A stretch of 48,951 nt of DNA from Miniimonas arenae (GTDB lineage: Bacteria > Actinomycetota > Actinomycetes > Actinomycetales > Beutenbergiaceae). Each line of letters begins with the position of its first letter. Position 1 is the stretch's first letter. Where the stretch lies: contig NZ_VENP01000022.1 in the NCBI RefSeq assembly GCF_006351005.1, positions 1-48,951 on the forward strand, in the 5' to 3' direction. Shown here in pieces: positions 41,414 to 48,951 of the stretch. Below the pieces are notes generated by a model that had not been told where the DNA came from, did not search any database, and worked only from the letters and a program-made list of their open reading frames with translations. The position numbers were made by a program, and so were the translations under genes.

Positions 41414-42363
41414 TGGCGGGCAGCCAGACCGAGCGCGATGCCGTCGAGGATGTCGCGCTCACTCGTCACGACGAGGTCGAGCGAGCGCCCCTCCCCCGCG
41501 ACCTCCGCGGCCACGCGCGTCACGATCTCGCGCCACAGCAGGGCGCCGGCGCCGATGACGTCGATCCGCCCGGGGTGCAGGAACGGCATGGCCGCGCGCT
41601 CGGCCTGCGTCGCGCGGAGCAGGGCGTCGCACGCGGCGAGCACGTCCGCCGTCGCGAGCGCCGCGCCGTCGATGCGGTCGCGGTCGTAGGCCGGCAGGTC
41701 GAGGGCGCGTGCCGTGACCGTCGTGATCGTGCCCGCGACGCCGACGAGGGTCGCCGTCCGCCCGAGCGGCACCGCCGCGGCGGCGCGGTCGATCGCGGAC
41801 CGGGCGTCCGCCGTCGCCGCCTCGATCTCGGCCTGGGTGGGCGGGTCGGAGTGCAGGTGCCGCTCGTGCAGGCGCACCGAGCCGACGTCGAGCGAGATCG
41901 CGGCCTCGGGCGCGCGCTGCCCCAGCACGAGCTCGGTCGAGCCGCCGCCGAGGTCGACGACGAGGTAGGGGCCGGGATGCCCGGTCGCGACGCCGCTCGC
42001 GACGCCCGCGAACGAGAGCGCCGCCTCCTCCTGCCCCGTGACGACCTCCGGCGTGACACCGAGCGCGTCCCGCACGCCGGCGACGAAGTCCTCGCGGTTG
42101 CGGGCGTCGCGGGTCGCGGAGGTCGCGACGAACCGCACGCGTTCGGCGCCGTGCTCCGTCACGAGGCCGGCGAACTCGCGCGCCGCGTCGATCGTGCGGG
42201 CGAGCGCGTCCGGTGCCAGCTCGCCGGTGCGGTCGACGCCCTGGCCCAACCGGGTCACGGTGCCGGTGCGCACGACGTCACGCACCGCCCGCTCGCCCGG
42301 CTCGACGTCCGCCACCAGGAGGCGGATCGTGTTGGTCCCGCAGTCGATCGCAGCCACTCTCAC
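41410..42363 (-). CDS. ppx: exopolyphosphatase, Ppx/GppA family
   Basis: A 317-residue ASKHA-fold phosphatase. The phosphate-1 motif is AAIDCGTNTIRLLVADV at the N-terminus, and the phosphate-2 motif is VVDLGGGSTELVLG. VATSATRDARNR and EEAALSFAGV are also conserved. It removes terminal phosphate from polyphosphate and possibly pppGpp; the C-terminal HD domain of long Ppx is absent, as in actinobacteria. The GTG at 42363 is preferred because TAGGGT ends 7 nt upstream; GTG at 42372 or 42357 are alternatives. Usually next to DUF501; here dinB lies between on the other strand. Confidence 0.92.
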   Translation of the reverse strand: MRVAAIDCGTNTIRLLVADVEPGERAVRDVVRTGTVTRLGQGVDRTGELAPDALARTIDAAREFAGLVTEHGAERVRFVATSATRDARNREDFVAGVRDALGVTPEVVTGQEEAALSFAGVASGVATGHPGPYLVVDLGGGSTELVLGQRAPEAAISLDVGSVRLHERHLHSDPPTQAEIEAATADARSAIDRAAAAVPLGRTATLVGVAGTITTVTARALDLPAYDRDRIDGAALATADVLAACDALLRATQAERAAMPFLHPGRIDVIGAGALLWREIVTRVAAEVAGEGRSLDLVVTSERDILDGIALGLAARH

Positions 42364-42463
42364 GCCGGTCACCCTAACCCGGGGCGGTGACACCTGGGGT
42401 CGCCGGCCGTCACCCACGCACCCGTCCGCCGGCGATGTCGTACCCCTGTGCGACGCTCGCGCC

Positions 42464-43669
42464 ATGGCCGGGTCGGGTGAGCGACGAGCGGCGATCCTGC
42501 ACGCCGATCTGGACTCCTTCTACGCCTCGGTGGAGCAGCGGGACGATCCGCGCCTGCGCGGGCGGCCGATCGCCGTCGGCGGCGGGGTGGTGCTCGCGGC
42601 GAGCTACGAGGCCAAGCGGTTCGGGGTGCGCACGGCGATGTCCGGCCGCCAGGCCCGGGCGCTGTGCCCGCAGCTGATCGAGGTGCGGCCGCACTTCGAG
42701 GCGTACTCCGAGGCCTCGCGCGCGGTGTTCGACATCTTCCGGCGCACCACGCCGCTCGTGCAGGGCGTCTCGATCGACGAGGCGTTCCTCGACGTCGCGG
42801 GGCTGCACCGGATCGACGTGCCGCCGATCGACATCGGCGCGCGCGTGCGGCGCCTGGTCCGGGAGGAGGTCGGGCTGCCGATCACGGTCGGGGTCGCGCG
42901 GACGCCGTTCCTCGCGAAGGTCGCCAGCCGGGTCGCCAAGCCGGACGGCCTCCTCCTCGTGGAGCCCGACGGCGAGGCCGCCTTCCTGCACCCGCTCGGC
43001 GTCGAGCAGCTCTGGGGCGTGGGCGCCAAGACCACGGAGCGGCTGCACTCCTTCGGGCTGCGCACGGCGGGCGACGTCGCCGTCCTCGACCGCTCGATCC
43101 TCGTCGGCATCCTGGGGCCGGCGGCCGGGCGGCACCTGTTCGCCGTCGTGCACGGCCTCACGCCGGAGTCGGTGGTGGTGGGCAGACGGCGCGGGTCGGT
43201 CGGAGCGCAGCGCGCGATCGGGCGGGGCCCGCACTCCCCCGCCGAGGTCGAGGCGGCGCTGCTCGGGCTCGTCGATCGCGTCTGCCGTCGGCTGCGGGCG
43301 GGCAACCGGATCGCCGCGACCGTCGAGCTGCGCCTGCGGTTCGACGACTACACGAAGGCGACGCGGTCGCGCACGCTGCCGCACCCGACGTGCTCGACCG
43401 ACCGCATCGCGGCCGCGGCCGTCGCGCTGCTCGAGGCGGCGCGGCCGATGATCCGCGAGCGCGGGATCACGCTCGTGGGGGTCGCGGTCAGCGGGCTCGC
43501 CGCGGACGCGGCGTACCAGCCCGAGCTGTCGCTGGTCCCCGACACCACGCTGCTTGACGTCGCGCTCGACGGGATGCGCGAGCGGTTCGGCTCGAGCGCC
43601 GTGGTGCGCGGCTCGCTCGTGCGCCGAGGGGAGGGGATCGCGGTGCCGCTGCTGCCGGACGACCCGTAG
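42464..43669 (+). CDS. dinB: DNA polymerase IV (Y family)
   Basis: A 401-residue translesion polymerase. The catalytic blocks are ILHADLDSFYASVEQRDD near the N-terminus and GVSIDEAFLDVAG. The steric region YEAKRFGVRTAMS and the helix-hairpin-helix LWGVGAKTTERLHSFGLRTAGDVA follow, then the little-finger domain (RTLPHPTCSTD). No clear beta-clamp peptide is visible at the C-terminus (ending VPLLPDDP). The ATG at 42464 is preceded by GACGCT ending 6 nt upstream (leaderless). It converges with the DUF501 gene, 45 nt apart, and interrupts the usual DUF501-ppx adjacency. Confidence 0.94.
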   Translation: MAGSGERRAAILHADLDSFYASVEQRDDPRLRGRPIAVGGGVVLAASYEAKRFGVRTAMSGRQARALCPQLIEVRPHFEAYSEASRAVFDIFRRTTPLVQGVSIDEAFLDVAGLHRIDVPPIDIGARVRRLVREEVGLPITVGVARTPFLAKVASRVAKPDGLLLVEPDGEAAFLHPLGVEQLWGVGAKTTERLHSFGLRTAGDVAVLDRSILVGILGPAAGRHLFAVVHGLTPESVVVGRRRGSVGAQRAIGRGPHSPAEVEAALLGLVDRVCRRLRAGNRIAATVELRLRFDDYTKATRSRTLPHPTCSTDRIAAAAVALLEAARPMIRERGITLVGVAVSGLAADAAYQPELSLVPDTTLLDVALDGMRERFGSSAVVRGSLVRRGEGIAVPLLPDDP

Positions 43670-43714
43670 CGGGAGGGGGTGCTCACGGGGAACGGGGCGC
43701 GGCAGGCGGCTTCG

Positions 43715-44314
43715 TCAGCAGGTGCAGCGCGTCGGCGTCCACACGTCGGCGACGAGGTCGAGCGCCTCGTCGCCGAACGGGTTCACGCCCCGGCCGCGCG
43801 CGAGCGCGTGGCCGACGAGCACGTGCAGGCACTTCACGCGGCCCGGCATCCCGCCGGCGGAGATCCCGGCGATCTCGGGCACGTCGCCGAGCTCGGCGCG
43901 CGCCGCGAGGTAGTCCTCGTGCGCGCGGCGGTAGCGGGCCGCGAGCTCGGGGTCCTCGGCGAGGCGGGCGGTCATCTGCGTCATGAGACCGGAGGCCTCG
44001 AGCGTCGAGACCGCGGCGACAGCGCCGGGGTGGGTGAGGTAGTACGTCGTCGGGAAGGGGGTCCCGTTCGGGAGCCGCGGTGCGGTGCGCACCACCGTCG
44101 GCCGTCCGCACACGCAGCGCGCCGCGATCGCGACGACGCCGCGGGGCTCGCGGCCCAGCTGCTCGGCGACGACCGCGAGGTCAGCCGGGTCGACGGGCGG
44201 GAGCGTGGAGGCCTGCGTGCCCGTCGCAGCGCCGTCGGATTCGGCGTGCGCCGCCCCGGCGTCGAGATCCGCCGGGCGAGCGTCGGTACCCGGGAGGTCG
44301 CGGTGCGCGCTCAC
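43715..44314 (-). CDS. DUF501 protein
   Basis: A 199-residue protein. After about 40 polar residues comes the conserved DUF501 core: VAEQLGREPRGVVAIAARCVCGRPTVVRTAPRLPNGTPFPTTYYLTHP, and CLHVLVGHALARGRGVNPFGDEAL. The Cys and His residues (CVCG, CLH, the final TRCTC) suggest metal binding, but function is unknown. GTG at 44314 overlaps the ftsB stop by 4 nt, the standard actinobacterial ftsB-DUF501 coupling. Confidence 0.9.
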   Translation of the reverse strand: MSAHRDLPGTDARPADLDAGAAHAESDGAATGTQASTLPPVDPADLAVVAEQLGREPRGVVAIAARCVCGRPTVVRTAPRLPNGTPFPTTYYLTHPGAVAAVSTLEASGLMTQMTARLAEDPELAARYRRAHEDYLAARAELGDVPEIAGISAGGMPGRVKCLHVLVGHALARGRGVNPFGDEALDLVADVWTPTRCTC

Positions 44315-45039
44315 GGGGTCGCCGCGCCGTCGGCGGGCGACGCGGCACCGTCGGCCGCCGTCGCGTCGTCAGTCGCGGTGGCTGGGTCGTCTGCGCCATC
44401 CACGCCGGCGCCGGCGGCGGCCTGCTCGGCGGCGCCGGCGACCTCGACCGAGCTCCACACGGAGACGTACCAGGGGTCGGCGACGGAGGCTGTGAACGCG
44501 CCGCGGTCGTCGGTCGGCGCAGGTCCGTCGCCGGTGACCGTCTCCGGGTCGATCACCCGGTACACGCGCTCGCCCGGGAGCACGTAGCCGAAGCGCTCAC
44601 GCGCCTGGGACTTCACGTACTCGGGGTCCTCCCAGCGGTCGAGCTCGTGCTGCAGCTCCTCGACCTGCGCCTGCGAGTCGGCGATCTGGGCGTTGATGTC
44701 GCGCAGCTGCTCCTGCTGGGCGACGTAGGCGCGCAGCGTCGGGGCGAGCACGATGAACGCGACGAGCAGCACCAGGCCGAGGCCGACCGTGCGCATCGTG
44801 AGGCCGCGTGGCTCGCGGGGTGCGCCGTCGCGTCCCGAGCCGCCGCCGCCGGAGCGGGCGCCACCGCCGGAGCGGGCGCCACCGTCGCGCGCGCCGGACG
44901 AGGAGCCGCCCGAGGTGTCCGCGGATCGGCCGGTGCCCGACGAGGTCCGCGAGGGCGTCGCGCGGGGCGCGCTGCCGGCTCGACCGCCAGGGCGGGACGC
45001 CTGCCGCGCACGGCCGGGCGACGCGGTCGTCCCTGCCAT
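44311..45039 (-). CDS. ftsB: septum formation initiator FtsB/DivIC
   Basis: A 242-residue cell-division protein. The first about 80 residues are a basic Gly/Ser/Arg-rich cytosolic tail. A membrane helix follows (GLGLVLLVAFIVLAPTLRAYVA), then a periplasmic-side coiled coil (QEQLRDINAQIADSQAQVEELQHELDRWEDPEYV). RERFGYVLPGERVYRVID is the hallmark of the actinobacterial form. A long acidic Ala/Asp/Gly tail ends the protein. The ATG at 45039 is favoured, with GTG at 45045 close upstream. It follows eno on the same strand and is coupled to DUF501. Confidence 0.9.
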   Translation of the reverse strand: MAGTTASPGRARQASRPGGRAGSAPRATPSRTSSGTGRSADTSGGSSSGARDGGARSGGGARSGGGGSGRDGAPREPRGLTMRTVGLGLVLLVAFIVLAPTLRAYVAQQEQLRDINAQIADSQAQVEELQHELDRWEDPEYVKSQARERFGYVLPGERVYRVIDPETVTGDGPAPTDDRGAFTASVADPWYVSVWSSVEVAGAAEQAAAGAGVDGADDPATATDDATAADGAASPADGAATP

Positions 45040-45155
45040 ACGCACCCCCACCGGTCGGACACTCACCGACTCATGGTGCCTCACGCCGTCGGCGATACCG
45101 GCAAGGGCGCCCGGCGTGCCCGCACATGCGCCTGCGTGACACCCATGACGCGGCG

Positions 45156-45188
45156 CGGCCCCGACCCCCACGAAGGGGGCCGGGGCCG
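45156..45188 (-). terminator. terminator after eno
   Basis: A stem of 8 bp, one mismatch and 5 bp (45156-45169 with 45175-45188) with a 5-nt loop, 66-98 nt after the eno stop and upstream of ftsB. Confidence 0.7.
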
Positions 45189-45253
45189 CGAACGTCGAGC
45201 AGGGCAGCCGGCCGGCAGCCGAAGCCGCCCGCAGTGCCGAGCAGAGCCGAGGC

Positions 45254-46609
<1,356 letters not shown>

Positions 46610-46624
46610 CTACTGCCCGGAACG

Positions 46625-46630
46625 AGCCTA
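46625..46630 (-). promoter_or_regulatory. candidate -10 box of eno
   Basis: TAGGCT on the minus strand, start predicted near 46618, 87 nt before the ATG. Confidence 0.45.
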
Positions 46631-46720
46631 GAGGATGGGCCGTGGGCCGCAGGAGGGACGTTCGGTCCCCGAACACACGCGACGACGTGCACCGACGCCC
46701 GACGGCGAGCGCACCCGTCC

Positions 46721-47473
46721 TCAGCGAGCGTTCGCCTCGGCGTCGTGCACCTGGGCGACGACGCCGCGCACCTGTGCGCGCAGCGCCGCCTCCGCATCGA
46801 CGCCGGCCGCGGCCGCCCGCGCCACGACGGCGAGCAGCTCCGCGCCGATCTCGCTCGCAGCGTCGTCGGGGTCCTCGGGGTCGACGGGGTCGTCGCCGAA
46901 CACCGGCCCGACGGCGATCCCCGCCTTCCGCGCCCGGCCCAGCACCTTCTGGGCGCGCATCAGCGCGGGCAGCGTCGCGGGCACACCGTCGAGCACCGAG
47001 GCTGGAGCGCCGGCGCCGTCACCGCGTTCGCCGCCGCCGCTGCGGTCAGCGCGCTCGGCCGCCTTGATCGCGTCCCACTGCCGGTTGACGCCGTCGGCGT
47101 CGGTCACGGACGGCCCGTCCGGCCCGACGGCGAACACGTGCGGGTGCCGGCGGCGCAGCTTGGCCGCGAGGACCGAGGCGACGTCCGCGAGGTCGAACGC
47201 CTCGCCGTCGGGCGCCTCCTGCGCGACGCGCGCGTGGAAGAGGACCTGCAGGAGGAGGTCGCCGAGCTCCTCCCGCAGCGCGGGCAGGTCGCCGGCCTCG
47301 GCGGCCTCGGCCACCTCGTGCGCCTCCTCGACCGCGTACGGGGCGAGGGAGGCGTGGGTCTGCTCGGCGTCCCACGGGCATCCGCCCGGGGAGCGCAGCC
47401 GGTCCATCACGGCGACCACGTCCAGGAGAGCGGACACCAGCCGCTCGTCGTCGCCCCCGCGAGCGTCCGTCAC
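46721..47473 (-). CDS. mazG: nucleoside triphosphate pyrophosphohydrolase MazG
   Basis: A 250-residue all-alpha NTP pyrophosphatase. The MazG core is VVAVMDRLRSPGGCPWDAEQTHASLAPYAVEEAHEVAEA and REELGDLLLQVLFHARVA, giving the metal-binding EExxE...ExxD set, followed by KLRRRHPHVF. It hydrolyses (d)NTPs to monophosphates and PPi for pool cleansing. The GTG at 47473 overlaps the stop of the histidine phosphatase by 4 nt. The C-terminal half is Ala/Asp-rich with lower conservation. The decamer CTCGCCGTCG follows the stop by 11 nt. Confidence 0.92.
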   Translation of the reverse strand: MTDARGGDDERLVSALLDVVAVMDRLRSPGGCPWDAEQTHASLAPYAVEEAHEVAEAAEAGDLPALREELGDLLLQVLFHARVAQEAPDGEAFDLADVASVLAAKLRRRHPHVFAVGPDGPSVTDADGVNRQWDAIKAAERADRSGGGERGDGAGAPASVLDGVPATLPALMRAQKVLGRARKAGIAVGPVFGDDPVDPEDPDDAASEIGAELLAVVARAAAAGVDAEAALRAQVRGVVAQVHDAEANAR

Positions 47474-48150
47474 GCCGGGAACACGACCGACGGCGGCACG
47501 TTCCAGTGCACGAGGGAGCGCACGCCGCGGTCGTAGCCGAACACCGACCGCGCCGCGGTGCCCATGGCGAGGCGCTCCGCGACCTCGGGGTGCAAGTCGA
47601 GCCACGCGCACGCGAGGATCCGCAGGAGGTGGCCGTGCGCCACGATCAGCACGTCCTTGCCCTCCTTGAGCGTCGGCTCGACCCGCGCGATGACGCGCGC
47701 GGCGCGCGCCGCGACCTCCTCCACCAGCTCACCCTTCCCAGGGGAGGGGTTGCGCAGGCGGTCGGGCACGTCGTCGGTGCCGGAGATCGACAGGGTCTGT
47801 CGCACGCCGTCGGGCAGCACGGACCAGGCGTAGCCGAGCTCGTCTCGCACCTGCTGGCGGGTCAGTCCCTCCACGGGTCCGTAGTCCCACTCGGCGAGGT
47901 CGGGGACGATTTCGTAGTCGGGGAACCCGGCGAGCTCGGCGGTGCGGCGCGCGCGGCCGAGCGGGGAGACGAGGACGAGGCCGAACTCCTGGCCCGCGAG
48001 CGACTTCCCCGCCGTGGTCGCCTGCTCCTCGCCGGCCGCCGTGAGCGGCAGGTCGGTGCGACCGGTGTGCCGGCCGGCCTTGCTCCACTCGGTCTCACCG
48101 TGCCGCACGGCGACGAGCGTGCCCCGCGGACCGTCCTGCGGCGCGGGCAT
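47470..48150 (-). CDS. histidine phosphatase family protein
   Basis: A 226-residue phosphoglycerate-mutase-like phosphatase. The catalytic RHGETEW motif is near residue 16, and the second His is in IVAHGHLLRILA. LVSPLGRARRTAELAG provides the second phosphate-binding Arg. The substrate is unknown; such proteins act on sugar phosphates or other small phosphomonoesters. The ATG at 48150 shares its A with the stop of the lipoprotein gene, and its stop overlaps mazG, so the three are coupled. Confidence 0.9.
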   Translation of the reverse strand: MPAPQDGPRGTLVAVRHGETEWSKAGRHTGRTDLPLTAAGEEQATTAGKSLAGQEFGLVLVSPLGRARRTAELAGFPDYEIVPDLAEWDYGPVEGLTRQQVRDELGYAWSVLPDGVRQTLSISGTDDVPDRLRNPSPGKGELVEEVAARAARVIARVEPTLKEGKDVLIVAHGHLLRILACAWLDLHPEVAERLAMGTAARSVFGYDRGVRSLVHWNVPPSVVFPA

Positions 48151-48668
48151 CAGCCTGCGCTCGTGGAGTCGGAGGCGCCGAGGATCCACGGCCACGTGGT
48201 GGCCGTCACGCCGCTGGAGTCCCAGGTCCCGAAGCGCGGGTTGACCGTGACGTCGAGGTCCGCGACGCGGGTCTGGACCTCCTCGCTGGCGTCGGTGTCC
48301 AGCTGGTTCGTCGCCACCGCCATCTGCGCGATCTCCACGAGCTCGTCGGAGTACTCCCACGGGCCGGCGCCGATCTGCGCGGCCGCGTCGTCGAGCAGGT
48401 CGATGCCCTGCTGGCGCGAGACCCCCATCCCGGCGTCGGCAGCAACGTCCAGCACGGTCGGCGCGATGATGAGCGACTGCACCGCCTGCCGCGGGGTGGC
48501 CGTGTCGCTGCCGTTGATGATCGCCAGGTCGGACAGCAGGGACGCGACCTGGCCGTCCGTGATGCGGGTGCCGTCGACGGTCGCGGCGGTGCCGGGGCGA
48601 CCTGAGCAGCCGGCCAGCAGCAGTGCGGCGGCGAGCGGGACGACGGCGACGGCGTGGCGTGCGCGCAC
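48150..48668 (-). CDS. SurA-N-like lipoprotein
   Basis: A 172-residue exported lipoprotein. The signal peptide ends in the lipobox LAGC (Cys about residue 20). TAATVDGTRITDGQVASLLSDL is the opening strand and helix of the SurA N-terminal chaperone fold, and the rest is mostly helical. No isomerase domain is present. This type often precedes mazG and enolase in actinobacteria. GGAGG 7 nt upstream supports the GTG at 48668. The upstream region contains an array of GAGTCCGAC boxes. Confidence 0.85.
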   Translation of the reverse strand: MRARHAVAVVPLAAALLLAGCSGRPGTAATVDGTRITDGQVASLLSDLAIINGSDTATPRQAVQSLIIAPTVLDVAADAGMGVSRQQGIDLLDDAAAQIGAGPWEYSDELVEIAQMAVATNQLDTDASEEVQTRVADLDVTVNPRFGTWDSSGVTATTWPWILGASDSTSAG

Positions 48669-48736
48669 GAAGACCTCCGGTGGTGGCTGGGGTCGGCAGC
48701 GGGTGGCGCTGCGGTCCGCCCCGATCGTAGTCCGCC

Positions 48737-48796
48737 GAGTCCGACCCGCACGCCCGCCGGAGGTCGGACTCGACGTGCAGAAGAGTCCGACCCGCA
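48737..48796. promoter_or_regulatory. array of GAGTCCGAC boxes
   Basis: GAGTCCGACCCGCA occurs at 48737-48750 and exactly again at 48783-48796, with the inverse GTCGGACTC at 48763-48771 between them. The array lies just upstream of TACGAT (plus 48723-48728 region, minus strand), the best -10 for the lipoprotein operon, and also upstream of the divergent oxidoreductase. This is an operator-like arrangement. Confidence 0.5.
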
Positions 48797-48864
48797 TCGC
48801 GTCGTGCAAGCACCCGATGTCTGCGACGCTTGCCCCGACGTGGACGGATCTGGCGGGAGACGAG

Positions 48865-48951
48865 ATGCGAGTCGTGGTGGTGGGGGCGGGCATCGTCGGG
48901 CTGGCGACGGCAGCTCGGCTGGCCCAGCGGGGGGACGACGTGCTCGTCCTC
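48865..48951 (+). CDS. FAD-dependent oxidoreductase (5' part only)
   Basis: ATG at 48865 follows GGGAGACGAG. The 29 visible residues contain the FAD-binding motif VVVVGAGIVGLATAARLAQRG and end at the window edge. The family could be an L-2-hydroxyglutarate or amino-acid oxidase, but the fragment is too short to decide. It is divergent from the SurA-like lipoprotein. Confidence 0.8.
   Translation, partial: MRVVVVGAGIVGLATAARLAQRGDDVLVL

Overview
The window is high-GC actinobacterial DNA, and the gene content and order point to Micrococcales, most likely Cellulomonadaceae. Evidence: mycothiol S-conjugate amidase (Mca), a DUF4307 protein, the greA/ilvA/msrA neighbourhood, the trhA-uppS-phoH neighbourhood, and the eno-ftsB-DUF501-ppx block. 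GTG starts are common, and by eye I see no TTA codon in the genes I accept. It is a chromosomal housekeeping segment: I see no phage, transposase, plasmid or CRISPR genes. Family names are from memory and sequence inspection; no search was run.

Layout. 1-135 is the tail of a small membrane protein. 313-6635 holds the ATPase ychF (minus), the divergent rmuC, and a tight plus-strand run xseA-xseB-sugar kinase-carbonic anhydrase. 6639-11344 holds a Pro/Gly-rich membrane protein, a D-amino-acid-dehydrogenase-like flavoprotein, a lipoprotein, a PIN-PhoH ATPase and a leaderless 44-codon ORF just upstream of it. 11473-14831: uppS, divergent trhA, and a PPK2-type polyphosphate kinase with a long basic N-terminus. 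14950-17197 is a minus operon (mca, small membrane protein, nitrilase family). 17279-20613: DUF4307, greA, ilvA, msrA. 21024-24742: glycogen phosphorylase glgP with a CRP-like site upstream, and a CPBP-like membrane protein. 24786-30721 is a minus-strand series: DUF5129, PHP phosphoesterase, FKBP isomerase, AXE1 esterase, YitT membrane protein, Bax-inhibitor-1 family.

30926-35001 is a four-gene plus operon: ABC ATPase, ABC-2 permease, NarL-type histidine kinase and response regulator. A GNAT gene follows and overlaps tail to tail with an actinobacterial PolA-like exonuclease/polymerase. A 75-nt tRNA gene with anticodon TAA but no long variable arm lies at 37662. 37818-42363 holds an NDH-2 dehydrogenase, a YbaK deacylase, a HAAS membrane protein whose PadR partner survives only as a C-terminal remnant, and the exopolyphosphatase ppx. 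dinB lies on the plus strand. From 43715 to 48668 the minus strand runs DUF501, ftsB, eno, mazG, a histidine phosphatase and a SurA-like lipoprotein. The window ends in the first 29 codons of an FAD oxidoreductase.

Common themes. About fifteen genes have a -10-like hexamer ending 6-8 nt before the start codon, which indicates leaderless mRNAs. Seven gene ends carry the decamer CTCGCCGTCG (or a one-base variant), either as the base of a long GC-rich hairpin or alone 2-11 nt after the stop. Two polyphosphate genes (PPK2 and Ppx), glycogen phosphorylase and enolase link the window to energy-store turnover. The most promising unexplained items are the leaderless ORF upstream of phoH, the unusual tRNA, the class II-spaced CRP promoter of glgP, and the orphaned HAAS gene.
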